Shown here in pieces: positions 51,847 to 61,967 of a DNA stretch of 64,000 nucleotides. The translations under genes were made by a program, and so were the position numbers. This DNA comes from Yonghaparkia sp. Root332 (GTDB taxonomy: Bacteria > Actinomycetota > Actinomycetes > Actinomycetales > Microbacteriaceae), in assembly GCF_001425665.1 (NCBI RefSeq), contig NZ_LMCX01000001.1, positions 1,521,028-1,585,027 on the forward strand, given 5' to 3'. Numbering within the stretch: position 1 is the first letter of the stretch; each line of letters begins with the position of its first letter. The notes under the pieces are model-generated. The model had not been told where the DNA came from. It searched no databases and saw nothing but the letters and a program-made list of their open reading frames with translations.

Positions 51847-52029
51847 GCCGCAGGGGCTCAACTTCGCCGCCTCGCGGGAATAGCTGTGGTGACGGTCGTG
51901 TTACAGACAGCAGACTGACACGCGTCATCCAGGCGCAGCCGGTTAGAGTCGACGCACTCGGCGGTGGGATACAGTGATCCACCCGGTGCCCGCACCGACC
52001 GCGAGTTCAGGCAGAAGAAGGAGGCACCC

Positions 52030-52338
52030 ATGGTTCTCGTCCGACAGGAAATCGGTGAGGTCCTCCGCGATGTCCGCCTGCAGAAGGGCCGCACCCTCCG
52101 CCAGGTCGCCAGTCGCGCGAGCGTCGCTCTCGGCTACCTCAGCGAGGTCGAGCGCGGGCAGAAGGAGGCCAGCAGCGAGATCCTCGCCTCGGTCGCCGAC
52201 GCCCTCGACACCCCGATCTCGGTCATCATGCGCGAGGTGGGCGACCGCCTCGCCGTCATCGAAGGCCTCTCGAGCGTTCCCGACACCCTTCCCGACGACC
52301 TCGTCGCGGAGTTCGACGCCGACCTCGCGGTCCGCTAG
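52030..52338 (+). CDS. clgR: Helix-turn-helix regulator, ClgR-like
   Basis: This 102-residue XRE-type regulator contains IGEVLRDVRLQKGRTLRQVASRASVALGYLSEVERGQKEASSEILASVADAL (residues about 8-60), close to ClgR of mycobacteria and corynebacteria. ClgR activates clp protease and stress genes. AAGGAGG precedes ATG 52030, and TACAGT at 51969-51974 is a possible -10. The pgsA-cinA-clgR-recA order is typical of actinobacteria and supports the name. A terminator follows. Confidence 0.85.
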   Translation: MVLVRQEIGEVLRDVRLQKGRTLRQVASRASVALGYLSEVERGQKEASSEILASVADALDTPISVIMREVGDRLAVIEGLSSVPDTLPDDLVAEFDADLAVR

Positions 52339-52357
52339 TCGTCGTCCACGGGTTCTC

Positions 52358-52384
52358 AGCCCCGCCGGCTCGCCGGCGGGGCTT
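52358..52384 (+). terminator. Terminator after the ClgR-like gene
   Basis: A perfect 12-bp stem (AGCCCCGCCGGC with its complement, two-base loop) is followed by TGTTCGT. Confidence 0.8.
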
Positions 52385-52440
52385 GTTCGTGTCCGCGACC
52401 GTGTCCGCAGCCCGTCGTCGTCCGTGACTAGGGTGGTCGG

Positions 52441-52665
52441 GTGACCCGCAGCGAGTTCTCCCGCGCCGTCGTCGACGAGTTCGGCGAGGCCTACGGGCGC
52501 ACGCTCGTCCGCGATCTGGTCCTCACGCCGCTGGGCGAGCGCACGGCCGAGCAGGCTCTCTCGGCGGGCGTCGCACCCCGCGACATCTGGTTCGCGCTGT
52601 GCTCCGAGATGGATGTCCCGCGCGAGCGCTGGTACGGCGCCGGCCGACCCGAGCCGCGTCGCTGA
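52441..52665 (+). CDS. DUF3046 protein
   Basis: This 74-residue protein has the DUF3046 pattern SEFSRAVVDEFGEAYGRTLVRDLVL, then GERTAEQALSAGVAPRDIWFALC and MDVPRERWYG. The family is found just upstream of recA in actinobacteria and has no established function. GTG 52441 lies 6 nt after TAGGGT (52429-52434) with no ribosome site, a clear leaderless arrangement. Confidence 0.9.
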   Translation: MTRSEFSRAVVDEFGEAYGRTLVRDLVLTPLGERTAEQALSAGVAPRDIWFALCSEMDVPRERWYGAGRPEPRR

Positions 52666-52736
52666 CGCCGTCCTCCGCCGCGCTGGGGGCGCAGTTTCTC
52701 CGGAGTTCCCGGGTGACACGCCGACCATCCGATCAT

Positions 52737-52752
52737 TCGAACATTCGTTCGG
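52737..52752. promoter_or_regulatory. LexA box of recA
   Basis: TCGAACATTCGTTCGG matches the actinobacterial SOS consensus (TCGAAC, 4 bases, GTTCGA) at all but the last base. It sits just ahead of TAGACT (52761-52766), the likely recA -10, giving a leader of about 190 bases. Confidence 0.85.
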
Positions 52753-52961
52753 TTCGCGCGTAGACTCCTCCACAGCGGCTCTCGAACACGAGTGGTGCAC
52801 GGATCACGGACGGAACTCCCCGATGTCGGGGGTCGTGCGTACCGTCGTCCTCGTCGGCGATCGTCGTCACCGCCTTGTCGCAGAACGATCAGCCCGGCTC
52901 CATCGGCTCGTCGTCGCGCGGCAGCCGACAGGCAGCAGCTCACTACGCGAAGGAGACCGCA

Positions 52962-54035
<1,074 letters not shown>

Positions 54036-54037
54036 TC

Positions 54038-54793
54038 GTGCCCTCGACTCCCTCCGGCTCCGGGCAGGAGGCGACCGACAACGTCGCCTTCCTGCCCGGG
54101 GTCAGGGAGGCCGACGAGAAGCGGGCCGAGAACGTCAGTCTGCACGCTCTCGGCCGACGAGGCATGTCGCGGGCCGAGGTCGTCGACCTCCTCGCCCGCC
54201 GCGAGATCGACCCGATCGTCGTCCAGGCGGAGGTTCAGCGACTTGAGGGCGTCGGGCTCATCGACGACGCCGCTCTCGCTGCGACGCTCGTCGACCGGCT
54301 CGTGGACCGGAAGAAGTTCGGGCCGACGGCCCTGCGCGCCGAGCTCGTGCGGCGTCGCATCGATCCACAGGCGATCGAGTCGGCTCTCGCGCTGCAGGAG
54401 CCCGACGATGAGGGCGCGCTCATCGCGACGCTCGTCGAGGAACGCATGCGTCGCATCGGCGCGCTCGATCGGGAGACCGCCGAGCGGCGACTGCTGTCCT
54501 ATCTCGCCCGCAAGGGTCATGGCGGTTCCGCGGCGCGCGAGGCCGTGAGATCCGCGCTCGACGAGGCGGGTCTCGAGCGCGCTCCTCGCTCGAGCGGGTT
54601 CGGCTCGCGCGGCGGCAGCGGGTTCGGCTCGCGCGGCGGCGGCAGCGGGGGATTCGGTTCGCGGAGCGGGAACAGCGGGTTCAGCTCGCGTGGCTCCAGC
54701 TCCAGCTCCAGCTCCAGCTCCAGCTCCAGCTCCAGCGCCGGCACGGGCCGCTCCTCCGCGAGCGACGGCCCCCGTCGCGTCGAGTTCGAGTGA
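54038..54793 (+). CDS. recX: RecX regulator with Gly/Arg/Ser repeat tail
   Basis: This 251-residue protein is an inhibitor of RecA filaments. RecX helical repeats fill residues about 28-180 ([60 protein letters not shown]). After residue 183 an unusual tail has FGSRGG-type repeats and then 14 consecutive serines, encoded largely by a perfect AGCTCC microsatellite. Typical RecX proteins lack this tail. GTG 54038 lies 2 bases after recA, so the two are co-translated. The tail may bind nucleic acid or simply be a repeat expansion. Confidence 0.9.
   Translation: MPSTPSGSGQEATDNVAFLPGVREADEKRAENVSLHALGRRGMSRAEVVDLLARREIDPIVVQAEVQRLEGVGLIDDAALAATLVDRLVDRKKFGPTALRAELVRRRIDPQAIESALALQEPDDEGALIATLVEERMRRIGALDRETAERRLLSYLARKGHGGSAAREAVRSALDEAGLERAPRSSGFGSRGGSGFGSRGGGSGGFGSRSGNSGFSSRGSSSSSSSSSSSSSSAGTGRSSASDGPRRVEFE
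54692..54739 (+). repeat. AGCTCC hexanucleotide microsatellite in recX
   Basis: Six perfect AGCTCC units (54698-54733) are flanked by GGCTCC and AGCGCC. Each unit encodes two serines, so changes in copy number stay in frame. Confidence 0.92.
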
Positions 54794-54818
54794 GCCCCCG
54801 CCGTACACTCGAGACACC

Positions 54819-56423
54819 ATGAGCACGACCCTCCCGCGCCCCGACCTCGGCACCGTCAGCGGTGACGACAGCGGCCGCGTCCGCACCTACGAGGTGCGCA
54901 CGTACGGCTGCCAGATGAACGTCCACGACTCGGAGAGGCTCAGCGGGTCGCTCGAGGCGGCCGGCTACCGGCGGGCCGAGACGGGCGGCCCCGCCGACGT
55001 CGTCGTGATCAACACCTGCGCGGTGCGCGAGAACGCCGACAACAAGCTCTACGGCAATCTCGGCCACCTCGCGAGCGTCAAGCGCGAGCGCGGCGGCGAC
55101 ATGCAGATCGCCGTCGGGGGCTGCCTCGCCCAGAAGGACAGGGCCGTCATCCTCGAGAAGGCCCCGTACGTCGACGTCGTCTTCGGCACGCACAACATGG
55201 GGTCGCTCCCCGCCCTGCTCGAGCGGGCCCGTCACAACGGCGAGGCGCAGCTCGAGATCCTCGAATCGCTCGAGGTCTTCCCCTCCACGCTTCCGACCCG
55301 CCGCGAATCCAGTCACAGCGGCTGGGTGAGCATCTCCGTCGGCTGCAACAACACGTGCACCTTCTGCATCGTCCCGAGCCTCCGCGGCAAGGAGAAGGAC
55401 CGCCGGCCCGGCGACATCCTCGCCGAGATCCAGGCGCTCGTCGATGACGGTGCGATCGAGGTCACGCTCCTGGGCCAGAACGTGAACTCCTACGGTGTCG
55501 AGTTCGGCGATCGCCTCGCGTTCGGCAAGCTCCTGCGCGCGGCCGGCGGGATCCCGGGCCTCGAGCGCATCCGCTTCACGAGCCCCCACCCCGCCGCCTT
55601 CACCGACGACGTCATCGACGCGATGGCGGAGACCCCGGCCGTCATGCCGCAGCTGCACATGCCGCTGCAGTCCGGGTCCGATCGCGTTCTCAAGGCGATG
55701 CGGCGCTCCTACCGCAGCGAGAAGTTCCTGGGGATCCTCGATCGCGTGCGCGCGCGCATCCCGAACGCCGCGATCAGCACCGACATCATCGTCGGCTTCC
55801 CCGGCGAGACCGAGGAGGACTTCGCCGACACCCTCCGGGTCGTTGAGCGGGCCCGCTTCGCGAGCGCCTTCACCTTCCAGTACTCCATCCGCGAGGGCAC
55901 GCCCGCCGCGACGATGCCCGACCAGGTCCCCAAGGCGGTCGTCCAGGAGCGCTACGAGCGGCTCGTCGCCCTCCAGGAGCGCATCAGCCTCGAGGAGAAC
56001 CATCGCCAGATCGGCCGCGAGGTGCAGGTGCTCGTGTCCGCGGGGGAGGGCCGGAAGGACTCGACGACCGAGCGGCTCTCCGGTCGCGCGGAGGACAGCA
56101 GGCTCGTCCACGTGGCACTCCCCCTCGGCAGCGACCGGCCGCGGCCCGGTGACATCGTCACCGCGACCATCACCCACGCCGCGCCCTTCCACCTCATCGC
56201 TGACGAGACCGAGCCGCTGCGCATCCGCCGCACCCGCGCCGGCGACGCGTGGGACCACCAGCAGGCCGAGAGCTGCGGCGTCCCCGCGAGCGGTCCCGCC
56301 ACCGGCGCCCCCGGCACCACCGCCGGCGCTGCGCCGCGGGTCGCGCTCGGTCTGCCCGTCCTCCGGGTCGCGACGAGCCCGATCTACGACTCCGGCGACG
56401 GAGAGCGCGGCTCCCTGCTGTGA
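54819..56423 (+). CDS. miaB: tRNA-2-methylthio-N6-dimethylallyladenosine synthase
   Basis: This 534-residue radical-SAM methylthiotransferase acts on i6A37 of tRNA after MiaA. It has an N-terminal iron-sulfur domain ([36 protein letters not shown]), the radical SAM motif CNNTCTFC near residue 175 and a C-terminal TRAM domain. An extra Gly/Pro/Ala tail follows. ATG 54819 follows TACACT (54804-54809) by 9 nt and lacks a ribosome site. The stop overlaps miaA (GTGA). Confidence 0.95.
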   Translation: MSTTLPRPDLGTVSGDDSGRVRTYEVRTYGCQMNVHDSERLSGSLEAAGYRRAETGGPADVVVINTCAVRENADNKLYGNLGHLASVKRERGGDMQIAVGGCLAQKDRAVILEKAPYVDVVFGTHNMGSLPALLERARHNGEAQLEILESLEVFPSTLPTRRESSHSGWVSISVGCNNTCTFCIVPSLRGKEKDRRPGDILAEIQALVDDGAIEVTLLGQNVNSYGVEFGDRLAFGKLLRAAGGIPGLERIRFTSPHPAAFTDDVIDAMAETPAVMPQLHMPLQSGSDRVLKAMRRSYRSEKFLGILDRVRARIPNAAISTDIIVGFPGETEEDFADTLRVVERARFASAFTFQYSIREGTPAATMPDQVPKAVVQERYERLVALQERISLEENHRQIGREVQVLVSAGEGRKDSTTERLSGRAEDSRLVHVALPLGSDRPRPGDIVTATITHAAPFHLIADETEPLRIRRTRAGDAWDHQQAESCGVPASGPATGAPGTTAGAAPRVALGLPVLRVATSPIYDSGDGERGSLL

Positions 56424-57367
56424 TCGTCGCGGTCGTCGGCGCGACCGGCACCGGCAAGAGCGAGCTCGGCCTCGCCCTCGCTGAGCGGCTCGCCGCGCGC
56501 GGCGTGCGCGCCGAGATCGTCAACGGGGATGCGATGCAGCTCTACCGCGGGATGGACATCGGCACGGCGAAGCTCCTCCCTCCCGAGCGCCGCGGCATCC
56601 CGCACCATCTGCTCGACGTGCTCGACGTGACTGACGAGGCCTCCGTCGCGCGCTACCAGCGGGATGCCCGCCTCGTGATCGAGGGCATCCTCGCCCGCGG
56701 CGCCGTGCCCCTGCTCGTCGGCGGCTCGATGCTCTACGTCGCCGCCGTCCTCACCGACTTCCGGTTCCCCGGCACCGACGCGGAGATCCGCGGCAGGTGG
56801 GAGGCCCTCCACGTCGAGCGCGGTACGACCGAGCTCCACCTCGAGCTCGCGCGCCGCGACCCCGCCGCCGCCGCCGCGATCGGCCCGCACAACGCGCGTC
56901 GCATCATCCGCGCGCTCGAGGTCATCGAGCTCACCGGAGAGCCGTTCAGCGTCGGCCTCGCCGCGCGCGACAGCCCGTGGCGACCGTACCGGCAGCTCGG
57001 CCTGCAGCTCGAGCGGGCGGCGCTCACCCCGCGCCTGGACGAGCGGGTCGAGCGCATGTGGCGACTCGGGCTGATCGACGAGGTCCGCGAGCTCCGCGAT
57101 CGCGGGCTCGAGCGCGGCGCCACCGCGAGCCGCGCGATCGGCTACGCGCAGGCGCTCGCCCAGCTGCGGGGCGACTGCGACGAGTCCGCGGCGATCGCCG
57201 AGACGGCGGCACTCACGCGGCGCTACGCGCGACGCCAGGTGAGCTGGTTCCGCCGCGACGGGACGATCGAGTGGCTCGACGCGCTCGACCCGGAGCTCGC
57301 GCAGCGCGCCGAGGAGCACGTGCTCGCCGCCCTCGTGGCCGGCGACGGGGCCGAGGGCGCGCCCTGA
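56420..57367 (+). CDS. miaA: tRNA dimethylallyltransferase
   Basis: This 315-residue enzyme prenylates A37 of UNN-reading tRNAs. It has the P-loop [14 protein letters not shown] (residues about 7-20), [39 protein letters not shown] and the [12 protein letters not shown] and [15 protein letters not shown]-terminal motifs. GTG 56420 overlaps the miaB stop (GTGA), placing the two successive tRNA-modifying steps in one translational unit. Confidence 0.95.
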   Translation: MIVAVVGATGTGKSELGLALAERLAARGVRAEIVNGDAMQLYRGMDIGTAKLLPPERRGIPHHLLDVLDVTDEASVARYQRDARLVIEGILARGAVPLLVGGSMLYVAAVLTDFRFPGTDAEIRGRWEALHVERGTTELHLELARRDPAAAAAIGPHNARRIIRALEVIELTGEPFSVGLAARDSPWRPYRQLGLQLERAALTPRLDERVERMWRLGLIDEVRELRDRGLERGATASRAIGYAQALAQLRGDCDESAAIAETAALTRRYARRQVSWFRRDGTIEWLDALDPELAQRAEEHVLAALVAGDGAEGAP

Positions 57368-57387
57368 CCGCGCCGTAGACTCGGGGA

Positions 57388-58266
57388 ATGGCCGCGAGCA
57401 TCCGATTCACGAAGGGGCACGGCACGGGCAACGACTTCGTGCTCTACTCCGACCCCGAGGGTGAGCACGGGCTGAGCGCCGCCCAGCTCGCCGCGATCGC
57501 CGACCGGCGCTTCGGCGTCGGAGCAGACGGGGTCATCCGAGCCGTGCGCTCCGCCCATCTGACCGATGGCGCCGTCGCTCTCGCGGAGGACCCGGACGCC
57601 GAGTGGTTCATGGACTACGTCAACAGCGACGGCAGCGTCAGCGAGATGTGCGGCAACGGCATCCGCGTCTTCGTGAGGTATCTGCTCGAGACCGGGCTCG
57701 CCGAGCTCGAGCCCGGGCAGTCGATCGCGATCGGCACCCGTGCCGGCGTTCGCGATGTGCAGCGGCTCTCCGACGGATTCGCGGTCGACCTCGGTCGCTG
57801 GCGCCTCGACGGAGGCGAGCCGCTGGTCCGCGCCCGTGAACTCCCGGTCGCGCGCCCCGGCCTCGGCATCAACGTGGGCAACCCGCACGTGGTGGTCGCC
57901 GTCGCGAGCGACGACGAGCTCGCCGCGATCGATCTGACCCGCGCCCCCGAGCTCGAGCCCGCGCCGCCCGCCGGGGCCAATGTCGAGTTCGTCGTCCCGC
58001 GCGACCCGCTGGTCGTGGACGGCATCGGGCGCATCCGGATGCGCGTGCACGAGCGGGGGAGCGGCGAGACTCTCTCGTGCGGCACCGGCGCGGTCGCCGC
58101 CGCGCTCGCGGTGCGCCACTGGGCGGGGCCGCACGCGCCGAGCGAGTGGCGCGTCGAGGTTCCCGGCGGCGCACTGGGCGTGCGGATGTTCGCGGCGGAG
58201 GACGGCGAGCACGTCGCCCTGAGCGGCCCCGCCGAGCTGGTCTTCGAGGGCGAGCTGCGCGTCTGA
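57388..58266 (+). CDS. dapF: Diaminopimelate epimerase
   Basis: This 292-residue enzyme interconverts LL- and meso-diaminopimelate for peptidoglycan and lysine. The two active-site cysteines are visible in SEMCGNGIR (near residue 87) and [12 protein letters not shown] (near 231), with [14 protein letters not shown] at the start. ATG 57388 follows TAGACT (57376-57381) by 6 nt, a leaderless arrangement. The palindrome GCGCATCCGGATGCGC recurs inside at 58029. It converges on the methyltransferase gene. Confidence 0.96.
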   Translation: MAASIRFTKGHGTGNDFVLYSDPEGEHGLSAAQLAAIADRRFGVGADGVIRAVRSAHLTDGAVALAEDPDAEWFMDYVNSDGSVSEMCGNGIRVFVRYLLETGLAELEPGQSIAIGTRAGVRDVQRLSDGFAVDLGRWRLDGGEPLVRARELPVARPGLGINVGNPHVVVAVASDDELAAIDLTRAPELEPAPPAGANVEFVVPRDPLVVDGIGRIRMRVHERGSGETLSCGTGAVAAALAVRHWAGPHAPSEWRVEVPGGALGVRMFAAEDGEHVALSGPAELVFEGELRV

Positions 58267-58282
58267 CAGGCGCGGGGCCCGG

Positions 58283-58945
58283 TCAGGCGACCGGCGCCTC
58301 CGGCGTACCGACCACGGGGATCGCGCCGGTCGTCGCGCCCTTCCTGCGCACCCGCAGCACGCGGAAGCCCTTGCTCGTCGCGGCGCGCTGAACGCGCAGC
58401 ATCTCGCCGTGCTCGGCCTCGATCCAGCGCTGCAGCGAGTCCGAGCCGAGGTTGCGCGCCACCACGAGCCACGCGTCGGACGCGGCTGCGATGCGCGGAA
58501 GCCAGATGCTGAGCATGCTGTGGAGCTCGTTCTTGCCGACGCGGATCGGCGGGTTCGACCAGATCGTGCGGAACGTCAGCTCGGCGGGAACATCCTCCGG
58601 CCGGACGGCGTTGACGTTCGTGAGGCCGAGGCTCTCGGCGTTGCGCCGCGTGAGGTCCAGCGCGCGCTCGTTCACGTCGACCGCCCACACGGTCGCGCGC
58701 GGCGACTCGAGGGCGAGCGACAGGGCGATGGGCCCCCAGCCGCACCCGAGGTCGAGGAGGTTGCCTCCCGGCGGAGGGGGAGGGACCGACCCGAGCAGCA
58801 CGCGCGTCCCGATGTCGAGCCCGCCGGGGCTGAAGACTCCTCCGGCCGTCTGCACCTCGAGGGCCCGGCCCGCGAGCGTCACCGGAAGCGCCTTGACGAC
58901 CATCTCACTACTCGGCTGCGCGCTGAAGTAGTGGTCGGAGGGCAT
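58283..58945 (-). CDS. RsmC/MTS-family methyltransferase
   Basis: This 220-residue SAM-dependent methyltransferase has motif I LLDLGCGWGPIALSLALESP (residues about 68-87), motif II VWAVDVNERALDLTRRN and the catalytic NPP (WSNPPIRVGK). The form HYFSAQPSSEMVVKALPVTLAGR-x-GVFSPGGLDIGTRVLL is that of small 16S rRNA guanine-N2 methyltransferases of the RsmC type. The exact target base is not certain. ATG 58945 follows TAGATT (complement of 58952-58957) by 6 nt and is divergent from hflX. Confidence 0.9.
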   Translation of the reverse strand: MPSDHYFSAQPSSEMVVKALPVTLAGRALEVQTAGGVFSPGGLDIGTRVLLGSVPPPPPGGNLLDLGCGWGPIALSLALESPRATVWAVDVNERALDLTRRNAESLGLTNVNAVRPEDVPAELTFRTIWSNPPIRVGKNELHSMLSIWLPRIAAASDAWLVVARNLGSDSLQRWIEAEHGEMLRVQRAATSKGFRVLRVRRKGATTGAIPVVGTPEAPVA

Positions 58946-58951
58946 GGGCAG

Positions 58952-58979
58952 AATCTACCGAATAGCAAGAGAGTATGGT
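58952..58979. promoter_or_regulatory. Overlapping divergent leaderless promoters, methyltransferase and hflX
   Basis: TAGATT on the minus strand (58957-58952) and TATGGT on the plus strand (58974-58979) each lie 6-7 nt before a start codon. With a 17-base spacer, each promoter's -35 region would cover the other's -10. Confidence 0.6.
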
Positions 58980-58986
58980 GAAGCGG

Positions 58987-60543
58987 ATGAGCGACCAGAC
59001 CACCGCCCCCGGCGCTGACGAGCCCCGCGAGGTCCCGATCGGCGATGACGCCGAGGAGGATGCTGTGGCCCGCGTCCTCGCGCACGCCGACTCCCGCGCG
59101 CGCTCCGTCTCCCTCCACGGCGGCCGTGCGTCCGCCCTGCAGGACGACGACTCCTACCTCAGCGATCGCGACGGCGACCAGTTCGATCGCGAGGACCGCG
59201 CCGCGCTGCGCCGCGTCCGGGGCCTCTCGACCGAGCTCGACGACGTCACCGAGGTCGAGTACCGGCAGCTGCGACTCGAGAACGTCGTGCTCATCGGCGT
59301 GTACTCCGGCGGCTCGATCGCCGACGCCGAGAACTCGCTGCGCGAGCTCGCGGCCCTCGCCGAGACCGCGGGCGCCGTCGTGCTCGACGGCCTCCTGCAG
59401 CGTCGCCCGCATCCCGACCCCAGCACGTACCTCGGCAAGGGCAAGGCGGCCGAGCTCGCGCTCATCGTCGCGGAGCTCGGCGCCGACACCGTCATCGCCG
59501 ACACCGAGCTCGCGCCGAGCCAGCGCCGCGCTCTGGAGGACGTCGTGAAGGTCAAGGTCATCGACCGCACGGCCGTCATCCTCGATATCTTCAGCCAGCA
59601 CGCCAAGAGCCGGGAGGGCAAGGCGCAGGTCGAGCTCGCGCAGCTCGAGTACCTCCTGCCGCGCCTGCGCGGCTGGGGCGAGTCGATGTCGCGCCAGGCC
59701 GGTGGCCAGGTCGGCTCGGCGGGCGCCGGAATGGGCAGCCGCGGCCCGGGTGAGACGAAGATGGAGCTCGACCGCCGCCGCATCCACACCCGCATGGCGA
59801 AGCTGCGTAAGCAGATCAAGGGCTTCGCGCCCGCTCGTGCCGCCAAGCGCGCCAACCGCGACCGCTACACGGTGCCGAGCGTCGCGATCGCCGGTTACAC
59901 CAACGCCGGCAAGTCGAGCCTGCTGAACCGCATCACGCGCGCGGGCGTCCTGGTGGAGAACGCCCTGTTCGCGACGCTCGACGCGACCGTGCGCAAGTCG
60001 TCGACGCCCGACGGCCGCCCGTTCACGCTCGCTGACACCGTCGGGTTCGTGCGCAACCTGCCGCACCAGCTCGTCGAGGCGTTCCGCTCGACGCTGGAGG
60101 AGATCGCCGAGTCGGACGTGATCGTGCACGTCGTCGACGGCGCCCACCCCGACCCTGCTGCGCAGATCGCGACGGTGCGCAACGTCATCGGCGAGGTCGA
60201 GGCGCGCCATCTGCCCGAGATCATCGCCTTCAACAAGGCCGATCTGCTCGACGACGACGCGCGGCTGGTGCTGCGCGGTCTCGAGCCGACGGCCGTGTTC
60301 GTGTCGGCGAAGACGGGGGAGGGCATCGACGAGCTGCGCGCGCGCATCGCCGAGCTGCTGCCGAACCCCGAGGTCGAGCTGGAGCTGCTGATCCCGTTCG
60401 AGCGCGGCGAGCTCGTCGCGCTGCTGCACGAGCGCGGGCGCGTGATCTCGACCGACTACGACGAGCGCGGCACGCGGGTGCACGCGTTCCTCGACCCGCA
60501 GTTCACGGGGCCGTTCGAGCCGTTCGTCGTCGTCGGCGCCTGA
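58987..60543 (+). CDS. hflX: GTPase HflX
   Basis: This 518-residue ribosome-binding GTPase splits stalled or hibernating ribosomes. The HflX N-terminal domain includes RRPHPDPSTYLGKGKAAEL. The glycine-rich linker region reads GMGSRGPGETKMELDRRRI. G motifs are GYTNAGKSSLLNRI (near residue 303), DTVGFVRNLPHQLVEAF and FNKADLL. ATG 58987 follows TATGGT (58974-58979) by 7 nt; ATG 58975 overlaps that hexamer and is less likely. About 65 acidic residues precede the conserved part. It converges on lexA. Confidence 0.95.
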   Translation: MSDQTTAPGADEPREVPIGDDAEEDAVARVLAHADSRARSVSLHGGRASALQDDDSYLSDRDGDQFDREDRAALRRVRGLSTELDDVTEVEYRQLRLENVVLIGVYSGGSIADAENSLRELAALAETAGAVVLDGLLQRRPHPDPSTYLGKGKAAELALIVAELGADTVIADTELAPSQRRALEDVVKVKVIDRTAVILDIFSQHAKSREGKAQVELAQLEYLLPRLRGWGESMSRQAGGQVGSAGAGMGSRGPGETKMELDRRRIHTRMAKLRKQIKGFAPARAAKRANRDRYTVPSVAIAGYTNAGKSSLLNRITRAGVLVENALFATLDATVRKSSTPDGRPFTLADTVGFVRNLPHQLVEAFRSTLEEIAESDVIVHVVDGAHPDPAAQIATVRNVIGEVEARHLPEIIAFNKADLLDDDARLVLRGLEPTAVFVSAKTGEGIDELRARIAELLPNPEVELELLIPFERGELVALLHERGRVISTDYDERGTRVHAFLDPQFTGPFEPFVVVGA

Positions 60544-60561
60544 GCGCGGCGGCGCGGTCGA

Positions 60562-61251
60562 TCAGACCGAGCGCAGCACCGCCACGACCTTGCCGAGGAT
60601 CGTCGCGTAGTCGCCGACGATCGGCTCGAAGGCCGAGTTGCGCGGCAGCAGCCAGGTGTGGCCGTCGCGCTGCTTGAACACCTTGACGGTCGCCTCGTCG
60701 TCGAGCATCGCGGCGACGATCTCGCCGTTCTCCGCGGTGCTCTGCTGGCGGACGACGACCCAGTCGCCGTCGCAGATGGCGGCGTCGATCATCGACTCGC
60801 CGACGACCTTGAGCATGAAGAGCTCGCCCTTGCCGACGAGCTGGCGGGGGAGGGGGAAGACCTCCTCGACCTGCTGGTCGGCGGTGATCGGGATTCCCGC
60901 GGCGATCCGCCCGACGAGCGGCACCATCGCCGCGTCGCCCACGGCGGGCCCTGCGGGCGCGTCCGATGAGGGGGATGCCGTGCTCTCGAGATCGATGAGG
61001 ACCTCCAGCGCGCGCGGCCGGTTCGGGTCGCGGCGCAGGTAGCCGCTCAGCTCGAGCTGACCCAGCTGGTGCGACACGCTCGACATCGACGACAGACCCA
61101 CGGCGTCGCCGATCTCGCGCATCGACGGCGGGTATCCGCGGTTCGCGACGGAGGCCTGGATGACCCCGAGGATGGCGCGCTGCTTGTCGCTCAGCGTCGT
61201 GCGGCGACGCGTGGAGGGCGCGGACGCCCCGTCGGCGAGTTCGTCGGCCAT
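60562..61251 (-). CDS. lexA: SOS repressor LexA
   Basis: This 229-residue self-cleaving repressor has an N-terminal winged helix ([48 protein letters not shown], residues about 18-66). The cleavage bond is Ala-Gly in RIAAGIPI near residue 115. The catalytic Ser is in [15 protein letters not shown] near 149 and the Lys in ATVKVFKQ near 187. ATG 61251 has GGAG upstream. Two SOS boxes in the divergent region (61350 and 61422) imply autorepression and control of the LysM gene. Confidence 0.97.
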   Translation of the reverse strand: MADELADGASAPSTRRRTTLSDKQRAILGVIQASVANRGYPPSMREIGDAVGLSSMSSVSHQLGQLELSGYLRRDPNRPRALEVLIDLESTASPSSDAPAGPAVGDAAMVPLVGRIAAGIPITADQQVEEVFPLPRQLVGKGELFMLKVVGESMIDAAICDGDWVVVRQQSTAENGEIVAAMLDDEATVKVFKQRDGHTWLLPRNSAFEPIVGDYATILGKVVAVLRSV

Positions 61252-61349
61252 GGAGGGCTCCGTTCCGAAGCGGTCGAGGAGGAATGTCGGTGGTCGCTGA
61301 TGGAGTGACCGGTGAGTCTTCGAAACTCTATCCGCCCGGGGCGCCGCGT

Positions 61350-61365
61350 TCAAACACCCGTTCGA
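61350..61365. promoter_or_regulatory. LexA box, lexA-proximal
   Basis: TCAAACACCCGTTCGA matches the SOS consensus (TCGAAC, 4 bases, GTTCGA) at 15 of 16 positions, counting the A that opens the spacer. It lies 99 bases upstream of lexA. Confidence 0.78.
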
Positions 61366-61421
61366 ACGTGTCGCGCTCCATTCGGAGGAAAAGCGGGTCG
61401 AAGTCTTGAATCTCTGTTCGA

Positions 61422-61437
61422 TCGAATGTATGTTCGG
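61422..61437. promoter_or_regulatory. LexA box, LysM-gene-proximal
   Basis: TCGAATGTATGTTCGG matches the SOS consensus at 14 of 16 positions and lies about 108 bases before the LysM gene ATG, in its likely promoter. Confidence 0.72.
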
Positions 61438-61544
61438 AACACAGGTTCGCAGAGCCCCTCCCGGCCGAGGGGCGCTGCATCCCCGGCGGTCCCCGCCGTC
61501 GGGGGCCTGTCGACATCCTCACCATGAGGGCCCAGGAGGACACC

Positions 61545-61886
61545 ATGACCGCCATCGCACTCGCCGAGCTCGCAGCCCCCCGCACGCGCCTCCGCATCAC
61601 GCGCCGCGGTCGCATCGTCCTCGCCGGCATCGTCGCCGCCCCGCTCGTCGTCGGCATCTTCGCCACGGCGCTCGGCGGGGCGGCGGCGACCGCCACCTCC
61701 ACGAACGCCGCACCGGCGAGCATCACGGTCGAGGCGGGGCAGTCGCTCTGGCAGATCGCCGCGCTCGTCGCCCCCGAGGCGAACCCGGCCGACGTCGTCG
61801 CCGACATCATCGCGGTCAACGATCTCGCCGGCGGCTCGGTGCAGCCGGGCCAGTCGCTCGTGCTCCCCGCAGCCTACGCCGACTGA
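61545..61886 (+). CDS. LysM cell-envelope protein, probable SOS division inhibitor
   Basis: This 113-residue protein has one membrane helix (residues about 23-45, IVLAGIVAAPLVVGIFATALGG) and an external LysM domain (about 60-108, SITVEAGQSLWQIAALVAPEANPADVVADIIAVNDLAGGSVQPGQSLVLP) that binds peptidoglycan. Helix plus LysM, divergence from lexA and an SOS box upstream are the features of YneA of Bacillus and Rv2719c/ChiZ of mycobacteria, which halt division during DNA damage. That role is inferred here. ATG 61545 has AGGAGG upstream; ATG 61524 lacks one. Confidence 0.85.
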   Translation: MTAIALAELAAPRTRLRITRRGRIVLAGIVAAPLVVGIFATALGGAAATATSTNAAPASITVEAGQSLWQIAALVAPEANPADVVADIIAVNDLAGGSVQPGQSLVLPAAYAD

Positions 61887-61967
61887 GCCGGGTCGGCGCG
61901 AGGCCCGCCAGGCAGACGGGGCCGAGCGCGACGCGACGGCTGATTCCGACCGCCTAGCATTGACGGA

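Noticed and set aside
51890..51926. Imperfect inverted repeat TGACG-N2-CGTGT / ACACG-CGTCA before the ClgR-like gene
   Set aside because: It needs a two-base bulge and does not fit the ClgR operator as I know it; too weak to annotate.
54681..54800. Antisense frames reading as poly(LE) or poly(WS)
   Set aside because: They are the complement of the AGCTCC microsatellite in recX; no start signal or domain supports them.
58975..58986. ATG 58975 as hflX start
   Set aside because: It overlaps the TATGGT hexamer; ATG 58987 is correctly spaced for a leaderless mRNA.
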